Shown piece by piece: positions 45,596-54,699 of a stretch of 64,000 bases of DNA (position 1 is the first letter of the stretch; each line of letters starts with the position of its first letter). The stretch is taken from positions 29,231,902-29,295,901 of the forward strand of contig OU452198.1 of assembly GCA_911728435.2 (NCBI GenBank), read 5' to 3'. The stretch is from Apoderus coryli. Lineage: Eukaryota > Arthropoda > Insecta > Coleoptera > Attelabidae. Position numbers and translations under genes: made by a program. Under the pieces are notes generated by a model, which was not told the origin of the DNA, ran no database searches, and worked only from the letters and a program-made list of their open reading frames with translations.

Positions 45596-46600
45596 TTTAT
45601 TAGTGCTTTAGACAGATGTCTACATGGTGTGCTGCGAACAAATTGATGATTAACTCGATGAAGACTCAAGTAATTGAATTTCATAGCCGGTACAGGGACT
45701 CTTCTGACTTTTTATTTGACTTTGATGGTTACAATGTCCCCCTTAATGATTGCGTCAGTTTTCTTGGTGTTACGATGGATAAGCACCTTAATTTTAAGGC
45801 CCATGTTGAGACGGTATGTGCTAAACTCAACAAATCTTTTTTCCTTATTCTTTCATTAAAAGCTTCCCTTAGCCCTCGCGAGTGTTTACTACAGTTCTGT
45901 TCAATCAGTTCTGTCCTACAACCTGGTTATTTGGGGACAGTCTCAGGATATCAATAGGGTTTTCGTTGCCCAAAAGGGAATTGTCCGATTGATTTTTGAC
46001 ATTCCATATCGCAATTCTTGTAGGGACGTTTTTAAAACTAAAAAACTCTTAACAGTTTCCTCACTATTTATTTATAGAAGTTTATTGTCCCTATTTAGGG
46101 TTAAAGCAGGTTTGCCGAGAAATAGTGATCAGCACAACTATAATACCAGAGGAGGAAATAACATCTTGCACAGAAGGCATACTCTGGAACTATACAAGAG
46201 ATCTCCGATTTATGTGGGTGGCTCGCTGTACAATATTTTGCCTAGCCACATTAAATCAATTAGTAGTTTAAATAAATTCAAAAGAGCAATTAGGATGTTG
46301 CTATTCTCGGGGGTTTTTTATACGGTTGAGGAGTTTAAGAACCACGTGTTGTCTAGAAATTAAGTGTTTATTGTTTTTGTTTGTCACACAATCTAATTTT
46401 CTGTAAGTTATAAATTGTATGTCTTTTATTTTATGTTCTATATGTATATATATTATATTTTTGCAAGTATAGGTAATTGTGATTGTTTTGTATGTTAAGG
46501 TTTATTTGCTTGTGTGTTTACTACTTAGTTAAGTTATGACAATTGTATATACTATGTATATAGGAAATTGAGACAATAAAGAATTACATTACATTACATT
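45596..46600 (+). mobile_element. 5'-truncated LINE nested in family 2
   Basis: Plus-strand RT C terminus, 3' UTR with AATAAAG at about 46575 and a (ATTAC)n tail (46580-46600). Family 2 sequence lies on both sides (to 45595, and from about 46610), so the LINE inserted into a family 2 copy. Confidence 0.8.
45616..46363 (+). pseudogene. LINE ORF2 C-terminal part, two frames
   Basis: First frame (45616-45957): STWCAANKLMINSMKTQVIE, SFLGVTMDKHLNFKAHVETV and KLNKSFFLILSLK, the region after the RT catalytic motif in jockey/CR1-group LINEs. It loses frame at about 45900, where YNLVIWGQS-like residues are found in another phase. Second frame (45989-46363): IFDIPYRNSCRDVFKTKKLL, HNYNTRGGNN and GGSLYNILPSHIK, the typical C terminus, ending with a TAA. 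One frameshift of about 30 bp overlap separates them. The catalytic RT domain is missing by 5' truncation. Confidence 0.8.
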
Positions 46601-46604
46601 ATTA

Positions 46605-46690
46605 TCTGATTTACATGGGTAGGTTTGATATTTGCCTCAAGAATTCTCGAGAAAATTGCGTTTCAAAGTTACAAATAAGTAGTATGGCCG
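46605..46690 (+). repeat. Family 2 copy B, right part
   Basis: ATATTTGCCTCAAGAATTCT then CGAGAAAATTGCGTTTCAAA corresponds to 9785-9822 of copy A, directly after the LINE tail. Confidence 0.7.
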
Positions 46691-46809
46691 TACTGCATAT
46701 TTGTAACTTTAATTCAATTTGGTTAATTTCTTTTACCGTTGATAATCGGTGGCTTTGGGTGCTTTTCCATTTTTTTATTTCTAATTTTTCAGCAAAGTAT
46801 ATGTTTATA

Positions 46810-47400
46810 CAGGGTGACATAGAAAAAAGTACAACATAGTGCCACACAATAGAGGACACTAAAATAAGAAAAAAAGTTCCCATGAACACGGGTCCGCAAG
46901 GCCTTCGGTTAAAAGATACGGGGTGTTGATTGTTTTTGCAAAGGTTACTTTGGCGCTTTTTGACTAATTTGCGTGCATTGTCGGCTTTTAGATGCATTTG
47001 TACTGGAACCATTGCTTCTAGCGACTTGGACAAGGCATACCTCTCTTAAGTATAAAAAAGGGATACTTAAAAAAAATGACATACAGTGTATAGCAAAAAA
47101 GTTACGACCGATTCAATAGGGATGGAACTCTGTATGTAACGCCCTCTATCAGTAATCACAAAACTAAGATCATATTTGAATTTAGCATGATAAAAAACCC
47201 CTGTATACCACATTTTATCCATTTCTTGCGTCTCTGGCTAAAGATATTCAAAAAAAAACCAAAAAAAAAATATTAAAATCAACACCTCGTAACTTTTAAC
47301 CGAAGGCCTTGCGGACCCGTGTTCATGGGAACTTTTTTTCTTATTTTAGTGTCCTCTATTGTGTGGCACTATGCAATGTACTTTTTTCTATGTCACCCTG
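46810..47400. mobile_element. MITE with about 120-bp TIRs and TATA target duplication
   Basis: The ends read CAGGGTGACATAG and CTATGTCACCCTG. The inverse match runs about 120 bp on each side (to GGGGTGTTGATT and AATCAACACCTC) with few differences. TATA sits just outside both ends (46806-46809, 47401-47404), a TA or TATA duplication of the Tc1/mariner type. The minus frame at 46611-47033 crosses its boundary and is not a gene, though its MSKSLEAMVPVQ part may be a relic of a transposase N terminus. AAAAAAAGTTCCCAT links it to the element at 26026. Confidence 0.9.
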
Positions 47401-47452
47401 TATAGTAGGTAGGTAGTTGGCTAAGTTTAATATATGTTACAATAATTATTTT

Positions 47453-47545
47453 AAGCTCTCCATATCATATAATATGCAATATTAAATATAACAAGGATTT
47501 AAAAAATGGTTTAAAAAAGTCATACTTCTTAAACCTTGGAAATTT
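47453..47545 (+). repeat. Family 1 fragment
   Basis: AGCTCTCCATATCATATAAT, then AAGGATTTAAAAAATGG and CATACTTCTTAAACC, words from the termini and units of family 1. Confidence 0.55.
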
Positions 47546-47619
47546 ATCATCATAGTCACGGGTGCTGGCGGTCGATGATCGTGGTTTGGATTCCACGCTA
47601 AACTGTAGGTCCAAAACTC

Positions 47620-47935
47620 ACACAATATATAATTAACAAAAAATCCCTTTCGGATTTCGCAGTCGTTTTGTGGTAGTCTTATCTATGACAAAAGTTATTG
47701 AGGGTTGTAAAAAAATTTTCAAAAAAAAATTTAAAAAAAAAAATTAAAAAAAAAGATAAAAAAAAAATTCAAAAAATTAATTAAAAAAAGTATTGCTAGA
47801 GCTGGGACCCCTAACCTTTCGCATGCGAAGCGAGCGCTCTACCAATGAAGCCACAGAAACCTGATAACAAATATTGTATTTTAATTTTCATAATATAGGT
47901 TCCAACTATCTAACTGGTGAAATTTTAAATGGGAC
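47620..47935 (-). repeat. Family 2 copy D, with tRNA-Ala-like block
   Basis: Inverse orientation to copy A. The tRNA-like block (47791-47862) is followed by AATAT(A)GGTTCCAACTATCT and ACTGGTGAAATTTTAAATG, as in copy E. It is bordered on the left by long A-rich low-complexity sequence (47700-47790). Confidence 0.65.
47791..47862 (-). repeat. tRNA-Ala(CGC)-like block
   Basis: On the minus strand: TGGCTTCATTGGTAGAGCG (A-box-like D arm, GCTT/GAGC), then CTCGC-TTCGCAT-GCGAA (anticodon arm, CGC), then AGGGGTCCCAGC where the T arm should be. Best D arm of the three copies, damaged T arm. Confidence 0.65.
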
Positions 47936-47974
47936 ACATAAACCCTGTGCAATAATTTCATAAACCAATCTAAA

Positions 47975-48500
47975 AAACTAAAAAAATCTGAAAATTTTTC
48001 TATCTATTATATACGTTCTACCGTACCGAAAAAACTAAAAATATTGAAAATAAATAGAAACATTTTTGTGTTACCCCGTAGATCACCTCTAGGAGCTTAT
48101 AGTTTAACTTTCAAAGAAATCAACAAAATACTGAAAATATTACTTTTTTGTCCTTAACAAAATAAATAAATAAATTTTTGACTCGCCGCGTATATAAATT
48201 TAAAGTGCTTATGCTAAATATGTATGAGACCATTCTAACAAACTAAAAAAATTAAAATGTTTTCTATTTATTAGGTCCTGCCGTGTCTAAAAGTCTTGAG
48301 AAATAAATAGAAACATTTTTGAGTTACCTCGTACATAACCTCTACGAGCTTATAGTTTCACCTCTAAACAATCTTGAATTGAAATCTAAAAAAATTAAAA
48401 GAATACTGAAAATACTACTTTTCTGTCCTTAAAAACTTAAAAAAATCAACAAATACATTTTTGGCTCACCCCGTATATAAATTTAAAGTGTATGCTAAAC
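47975..48500. repeat. Two-copy tandem repeat, about 284 bp
   Basis: CGTATATAAATTTAAAGTG occurs at about 48189 and 48473, and AATAGAAACATTTTTG, ACGAGCTTATAGTTT-like and ATACTGAAAATA words recur at the same step. Copies have diverged. Confidence 0.65.
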
Positions 48501-48569
48501 ATTTAAAATTTATTTGATTGCAATCTGGAAAATTTGTTAAATGTCGGCTAATTAATGTGTTTTTTTGCA

Positions 48570-49545
48570 TCACCCTGTACATGCTGCTTATTAATTAATG
48601 TTGTTATAATCTGATAAATACTTAATTTAAATAAGAAATCCACTTGTCAAATTCAATAACCTTAGAAAATTTTATAGTAAATACATACTATAAATATATT
48701 AGATAGGTATTTTAAATCTGCTAGCCTAAAAATGGCTGCCTATAATATGATTATCATCATATGCGACGTTATTTTTTGGAACTGCCATATGTCTCTATTC
48801 GAAATCGTTGGTGTTAAATTAACGTTAACGTTAATAGCGGCGGACGTCATTTTTTAGGACTACCATATCTCTCTATTATGGTTCCGTTGGTTTGTCATAA
48901 TTTGATAATATTTTTTTCTAACGTTGGTGTCACTTATTTTAGTTCAGTTGACACCTCTAGTTTCACGTCATAATTTGGTTTTGGTAATAAGTTTTTACTA
49001 ACACGACAGACAAATTGCTTGTGTCAAATAGTTTCTTTGTTTACATTAACAGCCTAACAATTTTCGGCATTATTTTCATGTTTAAGATCAATTCCTATCA
49101 ACCTGTTGTATATTGTATTGTTATAAAATGGTTATTCCATATAGTTGTAGTGAATTTGGAAGGTGTCATTGTAATTTTAGTGAGAAATTGTTAATATCCC
49201 AAAGTGACACTATCAACAAAATAGAGGCGTTCAAAATGTGGACATACAGGCGTTTGTTTAAAATTTTGTGCACTATAAAGTAACCAACAACGAAGCTCTG
49301 CTCAGCGAAGATCTGTGTTTCATTGTGAACAGTGAATGCAGGCGACATAGACAAAATCATGATTTGGTGTTAGAAATTATGAAATTTCGTTCAGTTTATT
49401 ATAATATTTTCCTATTAATTTACCAATGTTTTTAAAATGTGTATGAAATACCAGAAGAATCCACTGTCCTTAAAGTCGCCCGTAGCCCAAATTTAGTTTA
49501 TTAATATGGTTAACGTAGCAAGCTAACTAGGTACTTTATTCAAAA
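48570..49545. other. No gene seen
   Basis: Contains TTAACGTTAACGTTAA (about 48817) and a partly duplicated 60-bp word (GACGT-ATTTTTT-GGA-CT-CCATAT at 48765 and 48845). The frame at 49166-49360 has no motif. Confidence 0.4.
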
Positions 49546-50085
49546 ATTTAAAAAAAATATTGCCAGAGCTGGGATTCGAACCCATAAACTTTCGCATGCG
49601 AAGCGAACGCACTACGAATGTGTTAAAGTACTCAATTACTTTATATTACAATCTTATAAGAATATAGATTCCATCTACCTAACTGGTGAAATTTTAAATG
49701 CTATTTACTCGAGAATTATGGGGGCAAATATTAAAGGTGACCTATCGCTGTAAAGCATATACAAAATGCTTTAAAATGATGTATCACTCGACCTTTACTG
49801 CTATTTGAAAATTTAGCGGTTGTGTCCACCTTTATCAAAGGTCTAAGCGATTTCAACCAAAAACTAATGGGTTCATTCTAGGACCGCCCCAAACTCATAC
49901 ACCAAAACTTAACTCAATTGGTTAAAGCGTTTGAGCGCTATCGTGGTAGAATACATACAGACACACATAAACACATACATAGACACAGACAGACAGAATT
50001 CCATCTGGAAATGGTCTTAATCTTCTCAGGGAACTTCAAAATGGTTATATCCGTCTTTATCTCAATTTTTTTTAGCGCGTTCACA
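49546..50085 (-). repeat. Family 2 copy E, most complete, with tRNA-Ala-like block
   Basis: In plus-strand order: tRNA-like block (49562-49622), TCTACCTAACTGGTGAAATT, TACTCGAGAATTATGGGGGC, GACCTATCGCTGTAAAGC, GTGATACATCATTTTAAAGC in inverse, GGGTTCATTCTAGGA, AACTCAATTGGTTAAAGCG, GCGCTATCGTGGTAGAATAC, a CAGACA-rich tract (49978-49998), then GGAAATGGTCTTAATCTTCT. The frame at 49918-50109 is translated repeat. Confidence 0.75.
49562..49622 (-). repeat. tRNA-Ala(CGC)-like block, intact B box
   Basis: On the minus strand the anticodon arm TTCGC-TTCGCAT-GCGAA is a perfect 5-bp stem, and GGGTTCGAATCCC is a perfect B box with a TGGG/CCCA stem. The D arm is damaged, so it complements the copy at 47791. 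Confidence 0.7.
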
Positions 50086-50195
50086 ATACTTCCGTGTGCA
50101 CGAAAGTAAAAGTTAGAGCCTATAAAGCTATCACGGTCGTAGGTTGGATTTTAGGTTAACTATTGGAGACAAAATTATAGAAGAGAGATATTTTC

Positions 50196-50560
50196 ATAAT
50201 TTTCTCAGATGAATCCACATCGCAATCAATAGTGTAGTCTCATCACAAAATTGTCGGCATTGGTCAAATTGGGAAAATCCCAATTTTAGAATTCCTTCTA
50301 GCGACAGTATCATAAAAAAGTAAGTGTGTGGTGTGCCATGTCGTATCACATTGGAGTTATTGGACTTTATTTCATGGAAGGAAGGTTAAACCAGCACTTT
50401 AACTTACAGGTTCTTGAAATATTTTCTCAGGAACATCTACATAATTTTAGAAATATGCCTGTCAATTGCAAACTCGTTAATTTTAAAACAAGTTTCAAAA
50501 CAGTTTTAAGGAAAATTCAGACCAAGGATCGAAAGATGTGCGGATATGGGCGGTGATTTT
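50196..50560 (+). pseudogene. Tc1/mariner-superfamily transposase fragment
   Basis: FSDEST (about 50208) carries the first catalytic Asp of the DDE/D triad. After a frame change, QNCRHWSNWENPNF and KKVSVWCAMSYH, then IGVIGLYF-MEGRLN, follow in the family order (F-SDE-x-F, NCRYW-x-x-ENP, VWCAMS-x-x-GVIGPYFFE). The part from 50420 on is diverged, and the second Asp motif (HDG) is not found. The listed 76-codon frame begins at an internal Met inside VWCAMS. Dead fragment; no TIR seen. Confidence 0.65.
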
Positions 50561-50569
50561 AGTACAAAA

Positions 50570-52020
50570 TATTAAACCTATTGCTAATTACCCAGTTTAT
50601 TTATACGTTTGTTGTCTCAATTTTGATATTTATTATGATGTGATGTTTATGTGGCGTTTGTTCTAAGAGACCAAATAAAATAGTACGAAGTATTCTATGA
50701 TAATACTAATGATTTAAAAATAATATTTTTTCCAGAATATGCTTTTATATTCTTGAAATTCGGTGCGGGATATAAAATTGCATTTTAAACAACTTTTGTT
50801 AATATAATTTTGGCGTAAATTGTAAAATTAAGACACTCCATTGATGATGCTTTTTATAAATTTGTTGATAAAACACCCTGTACACCAGCGATTTAACTGC
50901 TTTTTTGGGTACCGTATAGTTTCAAAACAAGCAGGATTCATTCCCCAAATGTCTTCACACCTCTTGTTACATCAATCCTCGGACACACTGGATATATTTT
51001 TTGAACCCAACAATATATTTGACTTTAAGAAAATAATCCATACAAATCAAGTATGGCCATGGCGATTATGACACAACGGTGCGGGTGAATATTGTTTTAA
51101 AAGAAACGAAGCAATAAATTTGAACTTAATCGAAGTATGCAGCTGTCAAATCTGTTGAAAAGTTTGGTACGTCAAATTTATTTTAGTAAAAAAGTGGTTT
51201 GCGAGTTCGGTAGGTATTGACCTAAAATAAAATAATTTGTAATAATTGAAAGTTATAAGCCATAAAAGAAATCGACCAAGATTGAGAAACACCACCTAGT
51301 GGCTTAACCGTTACATATAGCCAAATTTAGTTTGCACGAGTGAGCTTTTCATAAAATTTGACCCTGGAGGACCTTGCTCTGTGGTAGCAAAGAAAGTGTA
51401 AATTAACGAATTTGCAAACTAGCCTTAATAATTTAATATATACCAAATTATATAGCTACTAATATTAATATATTTATTATAATTAGTAAATTATGTAAAA
51501 AAATAAGTTCATTCTGGAGTGGAATGTTAATATAATTGGTATTTTTAAAGAAATTGAATATCTATTAATTTATTATGGCTACCACACCCAGCAAGAATGG
51601 GATATAAATATGCACCTAGTCTAAATTTATTGGATGTAAGAAACTTCGTTTTGAAAAGTCATTCGACTACTGTCCCTTGACGACGTCTTCCATAAAACTA
51701 TAACATTTTTATGACGTTCTCGTATATATACTTTTGGTGTTGAGCAAATTGACAAATGTATAAAAATAGTTATTTGTCCCAATAGTGGCCTGAACCTCAT
51801 AAGTTCTTTCGTTTATGAAGTGTTTTAAAGTAGACATAAACTATGTATACAGGGTTAACTATCACTTAGTACAAACATTTTAATTGGAGCTAGAGAAAAA
51901 TAACATTTAACGGAATCAGAAATACAATGTTTTACTGCAATTCGCACAAAGAACAGTATTCCATCTAACCAGATACTTCTTCGAGACTGTTGTGTTTATA
52001 TTTTTAACAATTAACCACAT
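50570..52020. other. No gene seen
   Basis: The frame at 50841-51071 starts near an ACACCCTGTACA word but has no motif. A CATTCTGGAGTGGA word at 51508 resembles 12178, hinting at a dispersed repeat. Confidence 0.4.
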
Positions 52021-52023
52021 ATA

Positions 52024-52518
52024 TTAATAATTAAACGTTTTATTAATAATAACTGTAGTTAACTCCTCATAGGTTAAATGTTGGTCGCCAATAATACGAA
52101 AGAGATGCGATTTAACGGATTTTACTCCGACCTCCCATAATCCTCCGAAGTGTGGTGCGGCAGGTGGATTAAAGCTCCATTCTAATTTTTCTTCGCCAGC
52201 CGCATTTTCCATAAGCTTGTTAATTTCATTGTAGGCACCCACGAAATTTGTGCCTCGATCCGAAAAAATATGCGAACATCTACCACGACGTGCAATAAAA
52301 TGACGCAAGGCCGCAAGAAATGCATCAGTTGACAATTCTGATGCTAACTCCAAGTGCAAAGCCTTAGTTGCGAAGCAAACAAATAAGCACAAGTAAGCCT
52401 TGTCATATCCACAACCTCGGTGTCGACTCTGAGTATCAAAAAATGGGCCTGCGTAATCGACTCCAACACACCGAAATGGTCTAATTTCAGTAATTCTGGA
52501 GGTTGGCAAGTTTCCCAT
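52024..52518 (-). pseudogene. BEL/Pao integrase core
   Basis: This frame encodes the integrase catalytic core: MGNLPTSRITEIRPF, then VDYAGPF (Asp 21), FSDRGTNFVGA (Asp 87), PPAAPHFGGLWEVGVKSVK (Glu 129). The DDE triad is complete. It is out of frame with the upstream pol by an indel near 52520. The preceding H2C2 zinc-binding region has lost about 40 residues (its two cysteines): the other frame jumps from LQFLLSQ to the MGNLP neighbourhood. Homology ends at YEELTTVI, short of the conserved LNSRPL segment. Confidence 0.85.
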
Positions 52519-54239
52519 GGGAGGTTGAGGAACTGACGGATTATCTGAGAAAGAAGAAACTGCAATGTCTGTAAACCAACGTGTAAATATTGATTATGAT
52601 ATTTTTCTATGAGAAGATAGGTTAACCTATTATTTTTAGGGACCAAAGCGGGATGTTTTTGAGCAAACGAAAGCTTCGAATACACTAAACGACCACCCAC
52701 ACGAAGAATGCCATCATCATCCACGAAAGGGTTAAGTTTACGTAATGTTAGCGAAACAGGTTTATTATGTTTAAGCTTGACCAACTCAGAATAAAATTCT
52801 CTATGTTGAACATGTTTAACTAAAATAAATAATGCTTGTTGAAGCTCCAACGAAGTAGGAAAAGCATTAGAAAGTATTTTATCACGATTATTTTTGAGAC
52901 TAAAAAAGAAACGTCTAATGTAAACAATGATGCGCTGTATTTTTGACAGTGATGAAAATCGGTCAAAGAGCGAATCAAAAATATTTTCAGGCACGATTTC
53001 TATTGAAAGACAGATTTTTTTCTCCTCCTCTTGCAAATCAGAATTAATAGAATCTTGGTCAAACTTCGAAACAGGCCACTTATCACAAGATAAGTGTAGC
53101 CATTTTGGCCGCGCCCACCATTGGGCATGCTTATAAAGCTCATTGGGCAACAACCCTCGAGAGCCACAATCAGCAGGGTTATCTTGTGAATTTATATGAT
53201 GCCAACAAGATGCCTGAATTATCTCTTGGACTTGACTGACTCTATTACTCACAAATGTCTTCCACCTATGTGGAGATGATTTAAGCCACGAAAGCACAAC
53301 CATCGAATCTGTCCAAGCAACAATATTGGAGATTGACAATTTCTCAGAAAAAGTAGAAATAATAAATAAGTTAGCCAGCAAAACAGTAGCACAAAGCTCT
53401 AGACGCGACAGCGAAACTGATTTGAGTGGCGCAACCTTTGACTTTGCACACACAAACGGAACCGAAACGTCTTGATTTTCGGTAAGAGTTCTGAAACAAC
53501 CAACAGCACAATAGCCTTTTGGTGAAGCATCAGCGAAACCATGCAATTCAAGCGATAAACAACCATTAGGAAAACAAATCTGTCGAGGAATTTGCAAATT
53601 AGATAAAATATTCAATTCAGATTTGTATTGCGACCATTTTTCCATAATGTCTGGAGGTGGGGCATCATCCCAATTTAGCCTCAAAGTCCACAGAAATTGT
53701 ATAAGAAGTTTAGCAAATAAAGTCAAAGGAGATAAAAAACCCAAAGGATCGAAAATCCTTTCCAACTCTGAAAGTATAACACGTTTGGTGCAGTCTCTAT
53801 CAGAAGCTTGAACATTGTATGAGAAGCAACCTATTTTGGGTTGCCAATTAAGACCTAAAATTTTAACAAAAGAATCTTGCGAATCGAAATCCAGCTTTGA
53901 ACTCTCACAAGCCGAATCGACGAACTCAGTGAGAAGAGACGAACAATTACTGTTCCATTTACGCAATTCAAAACCACCCCTCTTACAGAGCTCGATAAGC
54001 TCTGCGTGCAATATTTTAGCAGTGTCATAAGACGAACAGCCAGTTACAATATCATCAACGTAAATGTCTGACTTCAATACTTGACTGGCAAGTGGAAATA
54101 AAGATATACCATCAACAGCTAATTGTTGAATGGTACGAAGAGCTAAAAATGGAGCCGACGATACTCCATATGTGACAGTATTCAAACGAAAATCCTGCAA
54201 TGGATCTGACTGAGAAAATCGCCAGATAATGCGTTGATA
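52519..54239 (-). pseudogene. BEL/Pao RT and RNase H
   Basis: This open frame (52344-54200 by its first Met, continuing upstream to about 54239) keeps no stops over 618 codons. Residues from that Met: YGVSSAPFLA at 11-20, catalytic YVDD at 47-50, KWNSN near 81, then DPLGFLSPLT at 151. RNase H follows with FADAS (Asp 224), SLSRLELCA (Glu 268), WTDS (Asp 298) and NPADCGSRG (Asp 344). The last 58 codons after 52519 are out-of-frame integrase. Its long intact frame suggests the indels are fairly recent or that decay is slow. Confidence 0.9.
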
Positions 54240-54267
54240 TATTTTTTTTTTTGAATGGAAATAAATA

Positions 54268-54298
<31 letters not shown>
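54240..54298 (+). mobile_element. Minute LINE 3'-tail insertion within Pao RT
   Basis: About 55 bp: a T run, GAATGGAAATAAATAT (AATAAA signal), then nine or ten ATT units, inserted in the opposite orientation to pol. Removing it rejoins DYQ and RIIWRFSQSD in the RT frame. A short ATA/GATA duplication is possible at the edges. The tail matches the LINE end at 41950-41990 in inverse. Confidence 0.75.
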
Positions 54299-54553
54299 GT
54301 CTCTATGAGACGAATTGAGAAGAATCTGTCGATACATTTGCTTAATATCGGCAGTGAAAACAAACGAATGCAAACAAAATCTAAGCAAAACAGAAGAAAT
54401 GTCTTTTTGCAATTTTTCACCAACCAAAAGGGCATTATTCAATGAATTACCACTGGAATCACGAGCAGAAGCATCAAACACTACGCGTAGTTTAATAGTA
54501 AAAGTGATTTGACATAAACAAAAGAGAGATTTAATTAAAGAAAACGCACTCAC
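54299..54553 (-). pseudogene. BEL/Pao RT, upstream part
   Basis: The minus strand reads KLRVVFDASARDSSGNSLNN, then ALLVGEKLQKDISSVLLRF and the motif A region FTADIKQMYRQILLNSSHRDY, which continues across the LINE-tail insertion into the main RT frame. FDAS and TADI-x-x-MYRQI are diagnostic of BEL/Pao. Sequence before KLRVVFD is not recognisable as pol, so the element is truncated here. The ORF's Asn run is translated ATT-repeat. Confidence 0.85.
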
Positions 54554-54699
54554 AAAGCAGGATGAATTTTGACATTAGACGACTACGGCTAATAATAGGT
54601 TCGTTGCAAGAACCCTCTAAAGCAGTACCTATTATTCATTTTGAGATTAACAGGAACACATAATCTGCTAATTACATGAATAATTTTAAACGTGTACAG

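Larger units (their letters stand above)
52024..54560 (-). mobile_element. BEL/Pao retrotransposon pol fragment
   Basis: About 2.5 kb of pol on the minus strand: RT, RNase H and integrase core, with both ends cut. LTRs, gag, protease, the start of RT and the integrase C terminus are missing. It abuts AT-rich sequence at 52020 and the satellite flank at 54560. Confidence 0.9.

Noticed and set aside
49562..49622. Functional tRNA-Ala gene
   Set aside because: D and acceptor stems do not pair and the block is shared with two other dispersed copies; it is a repeat component.
50841..51071. 76-codon frame after an ACACCCTGTA word
   Set aside because: No transposase motif could be read in any frame; left as unassigned.
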